Shown piece by piece: positions 4,491-12,108 of a stretch of 12,712 nucleotides of DNA. Both the position numbers and the translations under genes were made by a program. Every line of letters begins with the position of its first letter. Positions within the stretch are counted from its first letter, which is position 1. Origin of the DNA: Acidobacteria bacterium CG_4_9_14_3_um_filter_49_7. GTDB lineage: Bacteria; Acidobacteriota; Holophagae; Thermotomaculales; Thermotomaculaceae. The notes below the pieces were generated by a model. The model was not told the DNA's origin. It ran no database searches and saw only the letters and a program-made list of their open reading frames with translations. The DNA lies in assembly GCA_002789615.1 (NCBI GenBank), contig PFTO01000169.1, positions 1 to 12,712 on the forward strand. Reading direction: 5' to 3'.

Positions 4491-6911
4491 CTATTCTCCT
4501 AGCTCTGTCCTTCTCAGCCGCAATGCGTTGGTAATCACAGAAACAGAGGAGAAACTCATGGCGGCCGCGGCAATAATCGGACTCAGCAGGATGCCGAAGA
4601 AAGGATAGAGGACACCAGCCGCAATCGGCACACCCAGTGAATTGTAACCAAACGCAAACAGCAGGTTTTGTTTGATATTTCGCATCGTTGCCAGACTCAG
4701 TTTCTGTGCCCGGACAATGCCGTTCAAGTCACCTTTAACCAGTGTAACGTGGGCGCTTTCCATGGCCACATCGGTACCGGTTCCCATAGCAATCCCCACA
4801 TCTGCCAGCGCCAGCGCCGGGGCATCGTTGATGCCGTCACCGGCCATGGCCACCACACGACCCTCCGCTTTCAGTTTTCGCACCACATCTGCTTTCTGAT
4901 CCGGCAACACACCCGCCACAATTTCGTCAAGGCCAAGTTTGTCACCAACGGCTTTCGCAGTCTGTTCATTGTCGCCGGTCAACATGACAATCCGAACGCC
5001 ATCCTCATGCAGGGCGGCAATTGCGGCTGCTGATGTTTCCTTGATAGGGTCCCCGATTCCGATCAACCCCACAAGTTCATTGTCAACTGCGACAAACACC
5101 ACTGTCCAACCGTTTTTCCGCATCTTCCCCGCACGGTCGACATGGTTGGACAAGTCCAGTTTCAATCGTGTCATCATGGGTTCATTGCCCAGCGCTACGT
5201 CTTTTCCGTCAATATTTCCCCGGACACCATGCCCTGGAATCGCTTCAAAACCGGTGACTTTGCAGTGCGAAGAACCGGCCTTTTCCGACTTTTTGACAAT
5301 GGCATCTGCCAGGGGATGTTCACTGCCCGACTCCAGTGCTGCAGCAAACCCAAGTATATCTGTTTCCGATACAGACCCGACGACTGCAATTTCCGTAACA
5401 ATCGGCTTACCTTCGGTGAGTGTTCCGGTCTTGTCCACTACCAGGGTGTCCACCTTGTGCAACTGCTCAATCGCCTCGGCATTTTTAAACAATACGCCCA
5501 TTGTTGCGCCTCTGCCGGTTGCCACCATGATAGACATGGGCGTTGCCAGTCCCAAGGCGCACGGACATGCGATGATCAGCACGGCTACCGCATTCACCAG
5601 TGCGTGGGCCATTTTCGGGTCCGGCCCATACGCTGCCCATATTCCGAAGGTTACAACTGAACTCAAAACCACTGCGGGAACAAACCATCCGGCGACAGTA
5701 TCTGCAAGTTTCTGAATCGGGGCCCGACTGCGCTGCGCTTCCGCCACCATAGCGACAATTCGGGAAAGCAGCATATCTGACCCCACTTTCTTCGCCTGCA
5801 TAATCAATGACCCGTTGCCATTGACGGTTCCACCCACAATTTCGTCATCGGCTCTTTTCAAAACCGGAAGTGGTTCACCGGTAATCATGGACTCATCCAC
5901 CGAGCTTTCCCCGTCCAGCACGACTCCGTCCACCGGAATTTTTTCCCCGGGCCGTACCCGAATACGATCCCCCGGTTGTACCTGTTCCAGAGAAATATCT
6001 TCTTCCACCCCGTTCTCTCGGATGATACGGGCCGTCTTCGGTGTGAGGCCGAGCAGTGCCCGGATTGCCTCTCCGGTGCGGCCCCTCGCTCTGAGCTCCA
6101 GGATCTGCCCCACCAGAATCAGGGTCACAATGACTGCGGCCGCTTCAAAGTACACATCCACCTGACCGCCTGTACCTCTGAACGCGTCCGGAAATATCCC
6201 CGGGAAAAGCGCCGCGACAATGCTGTATCCGTAGGCCACAGATACACCCAGTCCGATCAGGGTGAACATATTCAGGTTGAACCCTTTGAGCGAGGCAACT
6301 GCCCGAATGTAAAACGGCCACGCAGCCCATACGACAACCGGTGTGGCAAGAGCCAATTCAATCCAGGTACGAACCACTGGAGAAAAAAGCCTGGACATCG
6401 GCTGGCCTGGCAGCAGATCTCCCATGGCAATCAACACCAATGGAATGGTCAGCACAACCGAAACTTTGAATCGACGGGTCATGTCAGTCAATTCTTCACT
6501 TTCATGGGATTCAACCGATGGCATTGTGGCCTCCAGGGCCATGCCGCAGATCGGGCAACTCCCGGGTTCATCCTTTATAATTTCAGGATGCATCGGGCAG
6601 GTCCACTCTTCAGAAGTGCGAGTGTGAGTGCGAGTGGGCGTGAGAGAGCCGGGAGAAGAATGAGATGCGGAATCCCCGTCACCGAAATACTTTACCGGAT
6701 TTTCCTGGAATTTTTTTTGGCAGGAAGCACTGCAAAATACATAGTCCTGTCCCTGGTGGGTTAATTTGTGAACAGCTTTTTTCAAATTCACCGTCATCCC
6801 GCATACCGGGTCTCTGGTTTCTTCTGTCAGCTGCTCCTGTGCAAGAGTGTGTTCATCAGTATCGCAACAGTCTCGATTGTTTTTGTCGTGGGTGTGATGA
6901 TCATGTTCCAT
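4491..6911 (-). CDS. copA: Cu(I)-exporting P1B-type ATPase with N-terminal YHS and heavy-metal-binding modules
   Basis: An 806-residue P-type ATPase that should pump Cu(I)/Ag(I) from cytoplasm to periplasm using ATP. The N-terminus is His/Cys rich (MEHDHHTHD...CC). A YHS module follows (residues 34-76, DPVCGM...FCSASC...YF), then a Thr/Arg/His linker and a heavy-metal-binding module (residues 103-127, TCPMHPEI...CPICGM). There is no ferredoxin-like CxxC HMA domain. The core has TGE (344-346), the CPC transport site (449-451), phosphorylated Asp493 in DKTGT, the SEHP motif (530-533), TGDN (645-648) and GDGINDAP (691-698). Helix 7 carries Tyr-Asn (756-757), and helix 8 Met785 with Ser788/Ser789, the residue set of P1B-1 Cu(I) pumps. 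An AAGGAG site lies 6 bases before the ATG. Its gene follows the PII-like gene by 107 bases and precedes the SHOCT gene, placing inner-membrane export in one cluster with the Cus pump. Confidence 0.96.
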   Translation of the reverse strand: MEHDHHTHDKNNRDCCDTDEHTLAQEQLTEETRDPVCGMTVNLKKAVHKLTHQGQDYVFCSASCQKKFQENPVKYFGDGDSASHSSPGSLTPTRTHTRTSEEWTCPMHPEIIKDEPGSCPICGMALEATMPSVESHESEELTDMTRRFKVSVVLTIPLVLIAMGDLLPGQPMSRLFSPVVRTWIELALATPVVVWAAWPFYIRAVASLKGFNLNMFTLIGLGVSVAYGYSIVAALFPGIFPDAFRGTGGQVDVYFEAAAVIVTLILVGQILELRARGRTGEAIRALLGLTPKTARIIRENGVEEDISLEQVQPGDRIRVRPGEKIPVDGVVLDGESSVDESMITGEPLPVLKRADDEIVGGTVNGNGSLIMQAKKVGSDMLLSRIVAMVAEAQRSRAPIQKLADTVAGWFVPAVVLSSVVTFGIWAAYGPDPKMAHALVNAVAVLIIACPCALGLATPMSIMVATGRGATMGVLFKNAEAIEQLHKVDTLVVDKTGTLTEGKPIVTEIAVVGSVSETDILGFAAALESGSEHPLADAIVKKSEKAGSSHCKVTGFEAIPGHGVRGNIDGKDVALGNEPMMTRLKLDLSNHVDRAGKMRKNGWTVVFVAVDNELVGLIGIGDPIKETSAAAIAALHEDGVRIVMLTGDNEQTAKAVGDKLGLDEIVAGVLPDQKADVVRKLKAEGRVVAMAGDGINDAPALALADVGIAMGTGTDVAMESAHVTLVKGDLNGIVRAQKLSLATMRNIKQNLLFAFGYNSLGVPIAAGVLYPFFGILLSPIIAAAAMSFSSVSVITNALRLRRTELGE
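6615..6638 (-). repeat. 6-base tandem repeat in the copA linker
   Basis: Four near-identical hexamers (plus strand AGTGCG, AGTGTG, AGTGCG, AGTGGG) encode alternating Thr with Arg/His/Pro in the linker between the YHS and heavy-metal-binding modules (residues about 92-99). Period 6 keeps frame, so copy number could change without breaking the gene. Confidence 0.55.
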
Positions 6912-6961
6912 CGTGATCTCCTTTTCTTATCGCTTCGTTCATTCACTCGAATGGGGTTTCA

Positions 6962-6978
6962 GACCTGTCTTTCAGGTC
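6962..6978 (-). promoter_or_regulatory. Small hairpin between the PII-like gene and copA
   Basis: On the minus strand GACCTG and CAGGTC pair perfectly around AAAGA in the 107-base gap before copA. No U run follows, so it is not a standard terminator. It may be an mRNA processing or stability element, or chance. Confidence 0.3.
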
Positions 6979-7018
6979 GGGGGACATTCCCATTCCCAGT
7001 GGGGTTACCATCGACACA

Positions 7019-7336
7019 TCAACCTGTTGGTGTCTGGCTTTCCCTGATTTTGTACAACTGTTCCACAGGCAGGACCGCTACTATACCATCACCCCGCCTG
7101 CCCGTCCGGGCGGCATCCATGACGGTGCTCACGATTTCGTGAACCCGAGTCTGCTCAGTGTATATCTCAATGCGGGCGTGTGTGCAATACCAGCCATTAC
7201 TGAAGAAATTGCTGTGTTCTCCGTAGCCTTTGACACGGGTCACGGTGATGCCTGCTACCCCAATGGTCTGCAACGAATTTTCTACCGCTTCCAGACAACC
7301 CGTGCGGACAATGGCTGTGATCTTTTTAAGTTCCAT
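7019..7336 (-). CDS. PII-like protein of the metal-efflux-associated group
   Basis: A 105-residue homologue of the PII (GlnB) trimeric signalling family. The core fits throughout: an N-terminal MELKKITAIV strand, VAGITVTRVKGYGE, RIEIY, and the B-loop region ARTGRRGDG (76-84). It differs from nitrogen PII proteins. The T-loop is several residues shorter (HSNFFSNGWYCTH, 41-53), lacks the uridylylated Tyr context and carries Cys51, His41 and His53. After GDG the usual Lys-Ile-Phe becomes Ile-Val-Ala, removing a nucleotide-binding Lys. A PII subgroup encoded beside heavy-metal RND pumps has been described (PII-NG); this fits by sequence and place. It could sense metal or nucleotide and control the pump, but the target is unknown. 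It starts 38 bases after cusA. Two ATGs are in tandem; the second (7336) has the better distance from AAGGAG. Confidence 0.88.
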   Translation of the reverse strand: MELKKITAIVRTGCLEAVENSLQTIGVAGITVTRVKGYGEHSNFFSNGWYCTHARIEIYTEQTRVHEIVSTVMDAARTGRRGDGIVAVLPVEQLYKIRESQTPTG

Positions 7337-7374
7337 CATAATCTCCTTTCATTATCCTCCGCGACAAAGACGCG

Positions 7375-10300
7375 TTAATGCGTTTCGTGAAGGAGTTCCT
7401 CCGACGTAGGTTCCAGCGATGGATCCAGGTGCGGGCGCTTCAGATAGTAATAGAGAACGGGATAGATCGCCAGTTCCAGCAGGAGAGATGTGACAACACC
7501 TCCCACCATTGGCGCGGCGATGCGCTTCATGACGGAAGAACCGGTTCCGGTACCATGCATAATGGGAATCAATCCCGCGACAATGGCTCCGACGGTCATC
7601 ATTTTCGGCCGGATCCGTTTAACCGCCCCATGGAAAATGGCCTGCTTCAGGTCTCCAAGTGTCTTCATGCGTCCCAGTCTGGCCCAGAGATTATGGGCGA
7701 GATCCAGGTAGAGAAGCATAACCACACCGGTTTCGGCATCAAGCCCGGCAAGTGCGATGATCCCGACCCAGACTGCCACCGAGAGGTGATATCCCAGTAT
7801 GTAGAGCAGCCAGAAAGAACCAACCAGTGAAAAGGGGACAGCCAGGACCACAATGCCAACCTTGCTGAACGAGTGTGTGTTAAAAAACAGAAGGAGCAGG
7901 ATAAGAACAAATGTCACCGGCACAGCTACCATCAGGCGCTTCCTTGCCTGTTCCATGTATTCATACTGTCCGCTCCAGACAATGTTGTATTTGGCGGGCA
8001 GCTTTATCTGTTCGTCTACAGCTTTCTTTGCACGCTCGACATAGCCCCCGATGTCAGAGCTCTCCAGATCCACATAGAGCCACGCCGTTTTTCTGGAGTT
8101 TTCCGTCTTGATTGCCGGGGGGCCCTGGTGGAGGGAAAATGATGAAACCTGGGAAATCGGGATACGGGCACCGGTGGGTGTTGTGATTAGAACCCGCTTC
8201 AGAGCCTCCAGATTATCACGGTAGTCCCGCATGTATCTGAGGTTCACGGGATAGCGTTCAAGACCCTCTACAGTCTGCGTCACCTTCATACCCCCAAGGG
8301 CCGACTGGATCACGTCCTGAATATCGCCCACTGTCAAGCCGTAGCGAGCTGCCGCATCACGATTTATTGTGTAGTCCATGTAGTACCCGCCTGTCACGCG
8401 CTCCGCGATAACCGAGCGTGTTCCCGGTACCTTTCTTACCACGGCTTCCACCTCTTTGGCCAGTTTCGAGAGGGTGTCGAGGTCGGGGCCCAGAATCTTG
8501 ATACCCACGGGGGTCTTGATGCCTGTACTGAGCATATCGATCCGGGTCTTGATGGGCATGGTCCACGCATTCACCAGTCCGGGAAACTGGATAGCGTCAT
8601 TGAGCTTATCAATGAGCTCCTTCTGGGTGATCTTTCTGCTTTCCGGCCAGAGCAGGCGGAGGCCCTTTTTGGCCCATTCGGGGGCCCATTCTGAGTACCA
8701 GCGGCCCTCCGAAACATTTCGCCAGTGAGACTTATTCTGCCAGAGTTGAATGGTCGTTTCGATCATGGTGAGCGGTGCCGGATCTGTTGCGGTTTCCGCC
8801 CGGCCCACCTTTCCGAACACAGATTTGACCTCGGGAAATTTTTTGATAATGCGGTCGGTCTGTTGGAGCAATTCTTTCGCCTTGCCTATAGAAATGCCGG
8901 GCAGTGTTGTGGGCATGTAGAGCAGATCACCTTCGTTGATGGGTGGCATGAATTCAGAGCCGAGGTGACGTATGGGATAGATCGTACTTCCTATACACAC
9001 AAGCGCGAGAACCAGCACCAGTCGCCGATGCTTGAGAACCCAGTCAACAACAGGGTGGTAAATCCAGACGAGGAATCGGTTGATTGGATTTTCAGCGTCG
9101 GTGCGGATTCTGCCTCGGATGAACCACCCCATCAGTACCGGCGCCAGGATGACAGCCAGAAAGGCCGAAGCTCCCATCGCGTAAGTCTTCGTAAAGGCGA
9201 GGGGCTTGAAGAGACGCCCAGACTGCTGGTTCAGGGCAAAAATCGGGAGAAAGGAAACCGTGATGACCAGCAGGGACCAGAAGAGGGTTGGTCCCACTTC
9301 TTTGGATGCCTCCGCAATGATTGTCCAGTGATTTTTCGGATCATACCCGTGTTCCATCTTCTTGTGGGCATTCTCAATCATGATGATGGCAGAATCCACC
9401 ATGGCACCCATGGCAATGGCAATGCCTCCCAGGCTCATGATGTTGCTGTTGAGTCCCTGGAGATACATAATGATAAGGGCCGCCATGATTCCCAGCGGAA
9501 GCATGAAAATGGCAACCAGGGCACTCCTGAAGTGGAAGAGAAATAGAATGCACACCAGTGAAACGATGAGCAGTTCCTCTACCAGCTTGTTTTTAAGAAA
9601 GCCGATGCTTCTGTCTATCAAACCGGAGCGATCATACACCTCCACAATTTCAACACCGGGCGGCAATCCCTTTTTCAATTCCTTCAGTTTTGCCTTTACT
9701 GCGTTAATGGTTTTCAGGGCGTTTTCACCGAAGCGCATGACAACCACGCCGCCCGCCACATCACCCTCACCGTTGAGGTCGGCCAGTCCCCTGCGCAGTT
9801 CAGGCCCAAGGTGAACCTGTGCCACCTGCCCCAATAGAATGGGTATACCTCCCGGATCAAGCCCAATGGGAATCTTTCGCAGATCATCCAGACTCTTGAT
9901 GTATCCAAGGCCCCGCACCATATACTCCGTCTCGGCTCTTTCCACAATCCTGCCGCCGACATCATTGTTGGAACGTTTTATGGCGTGTTTGACCTGATTC
10001 ATGGAAATGTGATAAGCCGCCAGCTTGTTGGGATCTATCTCAATCTGATATTGCTTGACGTACCCGCCAATACTGGCCACCTCGGCGACTCCAGGGACTG
10101 TTTGCAGCTGATAGCGCAGGTACCAGTCCTGGAGAGATCTCAGTTCGTCGAGGCGATGCTTTCCGGACCGGTCCACAAGGGCATATTCGTAAACCCAGCC
10201 AACACCTGTGGCGTCGGGGCCGAGCTGCGGAGCGACTCCATCGGGTAGCCTGGGTGTAACATAGTTTAAATATTCGAGAACCCGACTGCGCGCCCAGTAG

Positions 10301-10608
10301 ATGTCGGTTCCGTCCTTAAAAATAATGTAAACAAGGGAAAAATTGAAGAACGAGTATCCCCTCACCACGGTCGCTTTGGGCACCGCAAGCATCGCTGTTG
10401 TGAGCGGGTATGTGACCTGATCTTCCACCACCTGGGGACTCTGGCCCTGGTATTGGGTAAAGACAATCACCTGGGTGTCGGAAAGGTCCGGAATAGCGTC
10501 CACCGGAGTATTGCGCATGACAATGATTCCGGCCGCGATGAAGAGAGCTGTAAGAATAAGAACGAGGTAACGGTTTTTGATGGACCAGTCAATAACGCGG
10601 CCAATCAT
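7375..10608 (-). CDS. cusA: CusA-type Cu(I)/Ag(I) RND efflux pump, inner-membrane subunit
   Basis: A 1077-residue heavy-metal RND transporter, the proton-driven inner-membrane part of a CusCBA tripartite exporter. The N-terminus has the typical first helix and NTPVDAIPDLSD (33-43). The three Met residues that bind Cu(I)/Ag(I) in E. coli CusA appear conserved in context: Met565 (DLLYM), Met615 (APLTM) and Met692 (RIDM). The proton-relay residues also match: Asp405 (GAMVD), Glu959 (LDAETG) and Lys1002 (RPKMMT). These favour monovalent copper/silver over Zn/Co/Cd. Between the second and third Met a Trp-rich segment (about 628-660) is some 25 residues longer than I recall for E. coli CusA. The ATG overlaps the cusB stop by 4 bases (ATGA), indicating translational coupling. 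The PII-like gene follows closely. Confidence 0.97.
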   Translation of the reverse strand: MIGRVIDWSIKNRYLVLILTALFIAAGIIVMRNTPVDAIPDLSDTQVIVFTQYQGQSPQVVEDQVTYPLTTAMLAVPKATVVRGYSFFNFSLVYIIFKDGTDIYWARSRVLEYLNYVTPRLPDGVAPQLGPDATGVGWVYEYALVDRSGKHRLDELRSLQDWYLRYQLQTVPGVAEVASIGGYVKQYQIEIDPNKLAAYHISMNQVKHAIKRSNNDVGGRIVERAETEYMVRGLGYIKSLDDLRKIPIGLDPGGIPILLGQVAQVHLGPELRRGLADLNGEGDVAGGVVVMRFGENALKTINAVKAKLKELKKGLPPGVEIVEVYDRSGLIDRSIGFLKNKLVEELLIVSLVCILFLFHFRSALVAIFMLPLGIMAALIIMYLQGLNSNIMSLGGIAIAMGAMVDSAIIMIENAHKKMEHGYDPKNHWTIIAEASKEVGPTLFWSLLVITVSFLPIFALNQQSGRLFKPLAFTKTYAMGASAFLAVILAPVLMGWFIRGRIRTDAENPINRFLVWIYHPVVDWVLKHRRLVLVLALVCIGSTIYPIRHLGSEFMPPINEGDLLYMPTTLPGISIGKAKELLQQTDRIIKKFPEVKSVFGKVGRAETATDPAPLTMIETTIQLWQNKSHWRNVSEGRWYSEWAPEWAKKGLRLLWPESRKITQKELIDKLNDAIQFPGLVNAWTMPIKTRIDMLSTGIKTPVGIKILGPDLDTLSKLAKEVEAVVRKVPGTRSVIAERVTGGYYMDYTINRDAAARYGLTVGDIQDVIQSALGGMKVTQTVEGLERYPVNLRYMRDYRDNLEALKRVLITTPTGARIPISQVSSFSLHQGPPAIKTENSRKTAWLYVDLESSDIGGYVERAKKAVDEQIKLPAKYNIVWSGQYEYMEQARKRLMVAVPVTFVLILLLLFFNTHSFSKVGIVVLAVPFSLVGSFWLLYILGYHLSVAVWVGIIALAGLDAETGVVMLLYLDLAHNLWARLGRMKTLGDLKQAIFHGAVKRIRPKMMTVGAIVAGLIPIMHGTGTGSSVMKRIAAPMVGGVVTSLLLELAIYPVLYYYLKRPHLDPSLEPTSEELLHETH

Positions 10609-12020
10609 CTTGTTTTCTCCTGTTTTTGGGAGTCCAGCATGCTCTGGATCGCCGCCTTCAAGTTGCTTTCGGAATCAAGGAGGAATTGGGCCGATGTTAC
10701 AACGTGTTCACCATCTTCAAGCCCGGCCTTCACCATCACCATATTACCGTCTCCAATCGGTCCAAGAACTACTTTTCTGCCTTCGAACTTTCCACCACCC
10801 TTTGAAATAAAAACAATTGTATCGTTCGAGGACGCCCGGATGACCGCATTGGATGGTATCTGGAGCGTTTCCGTAGAAAGTTGAACAGCCAAAGCGACAG
10901 ATGCATACATTTCAGGCAGAATTTTCCCGTCTTTGTTGGGCATAATAATTCGGATTTTTCCGGTGCGGGAAGCACCTTCGAGATAGGGATAAGTATAATC
11001 AACCTTTCCCTTAAAAAACTCTCCAGGGAGATTATCAAAGGACACCTTCGCTTCCATTCCCTTCTTTACCAACGGAATATCGGACTCATATACGGATCCG
11101 ATAACCCAGATTGGATCAAGGGCAGCAATTTTCAGGAGGTTCATACCCGCTTTCACATGGTCTCCAACAACGACAGCCCGGTGGGTCACAATTCCGCCTA
11201 TTGGAGCATAGAGGGTCAGGTTTTTCCGGACATTTCGGGTCGTCTCAAGCCGATCAATCTGTTTGCCGGAAATGTCCCACAATGTGAGACGACGGCGCGC
11301 TGCTTCAAGCAAGTCCTTGCCGCCCTGAGCCACCGTCAGATCGGAACTCTTCTGAAGAGCACGGGCAGTATCCAGTGCCGCAAGGTATTCCCGTTGCGTG
11401 GCCACAAGCTGAGGAGAGTAAATGGAAAGCAGGGGCTGCCCTTTTCGCACCCGTTGACCCGTTTCGTTCACGTAGAGCTTCTCAATCCAGCCATCAATTT
11501 TTGTGTTTATCGCGGACAGCGTTCTCTCATCCCAGGTAGTGCTTCCGTAGGTTTTGATCGTATGGGAAAGTGGACCACTTCGGACAGTGGCAGTTGTGAT
11601 GCCAATGTTCTGTTCCACTGAAGGGCTGATGGTAATTTCGCCTGAAGAAACTTCATCATTGTAAACAGGTACGAGATCCATTCCCATGGGTGATTTGCCC
11701 GGTTTCTTGGAGATGTACGTCGGATCCATTGGTGCCCGCCAGTAGAGGATCTTCCGCTCGGTTTTCTCATCTTTCTTGGCCACTTTTGAATCCGTATTCT
11801 TGACAGGCGTCAGCCCCATACCGCAGATCGGGCAATTCCCCGGGTGATCCTGGATGACCTGAGGGTGCATCCCGCACGTATAAAGTTGTTTCTTTATATG
11901 AGTTGCTGTGGCCTTTTCAGAACCCTTCAGGGTGTCCACATGCGACTTCTCCACTGTAGATCTACCGAACAAGAACGCCAGGAAAACGGCAAGGATCATT
12001 ACAAAAATAATTCGCTTCAC
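10605..12020 (-). CDS. cusB: CusB-type periplasmic adaptor with two heavy-metal-binding modules
   Basis: A 471-residue membrane-fusion protein linking CusA to the outer-membrane factor. It has an N-terminal membrane anchor or signal (residues 3-18). A Cys-type heavy-metal-binding module follows (47-73, YTCGMHPQV...CPICGMGL), then the classical CusB metal module (92-120, YWRAPMDP...KPGKSPMGMDLVPVY). Met98, Met112 and Met114 of that module line up in context with the CusB Met triad that hands Cu(I)/Ag(I) to CusA. The adaptor body has a barrel-sandwich half (DGWIEKLYVNETGQRVRKGQ), a helical hairpin (about 203-262) and the second half (LYAPIGGIVTHRAVVVGDHV), ending in beta-barrel and proximal domains. 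The start is GTG with GGGAGGT upstream. It ends by overlapping cusA. An extra Cys-bearing module beyond the E. coli form suggests higher metal load or broader capture. Confidence 0.95.
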   Translation of the reverse strand: MKRIIFVMILAVFLAFLFGRSTVEKSHVDTLKGSEKATATHIKKQLYTCGMHPQVIQDHPGNCPICGMGLTPVKNTDSKVAKKDEKTERKILYWRAPMDPTYISKKPGKSPMGMDLVPVYNDEVSSGEITISPSVEQNIGITTATVRSGPLSHTIKTYGSTTWDERTLSAINTKIDGWIEKLYVNETGQRVRKGQPLLSIYSPQLVATQREYLAALDTARALQKSSDLTVAQGGKDLLEAARRRLTLWDISGKQIDRLETTRNVRKNLTLYAPIGGIVTHRAVVVGDHVKAGMNLLKIAALDPIWVIGSVYESDIPLVKKGMEAKVSFDNLPGEFFKGKVDYTYPYLEGASRTGKIRIIMPNKDGKILPEMYASVALAVQLSTETLQIPSNAVIRASSNDTIVFISKGGGKFEGRKVVLGPIGDGNMVMVKAGLEDGEHVVTSAQFLLDSESNLKAAIQSMLDSQKQEKTR

Positions 12021-12108
12021 AGTGGCACCTCCCTCTCAAACACCCGACGAAATCCAGCAAATGACGGAATGCAGCAACCTAAATCTGAAAACGTGCAATC
12101 TTTTGTAA

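Noticed and set aside
4939..5715. Long plus-strand open frame (258 codons) opposite copA
   Set aside because: Antisense shadow of the ATPase; Ser/Thr/Pro/Ala-rich with no domain character, while the minus frame has every P-type motif.
5976..6764. Plus-strand open frame (262 codons) opposite the copA N-terminal half
   Set aside because: Shadow of copA with no family features.
8725..9546. Plus-strand open frame (273 codons) opposite cusA
   Set aside because: Shadow of cusA; composition is His/Arg/Gln-rich as expected for an antisense frame.
10881..11621. Plus-strand open frame (246 codons) opposite cusB
   Set aside because: Shadow of cusB with no recognisable domain.
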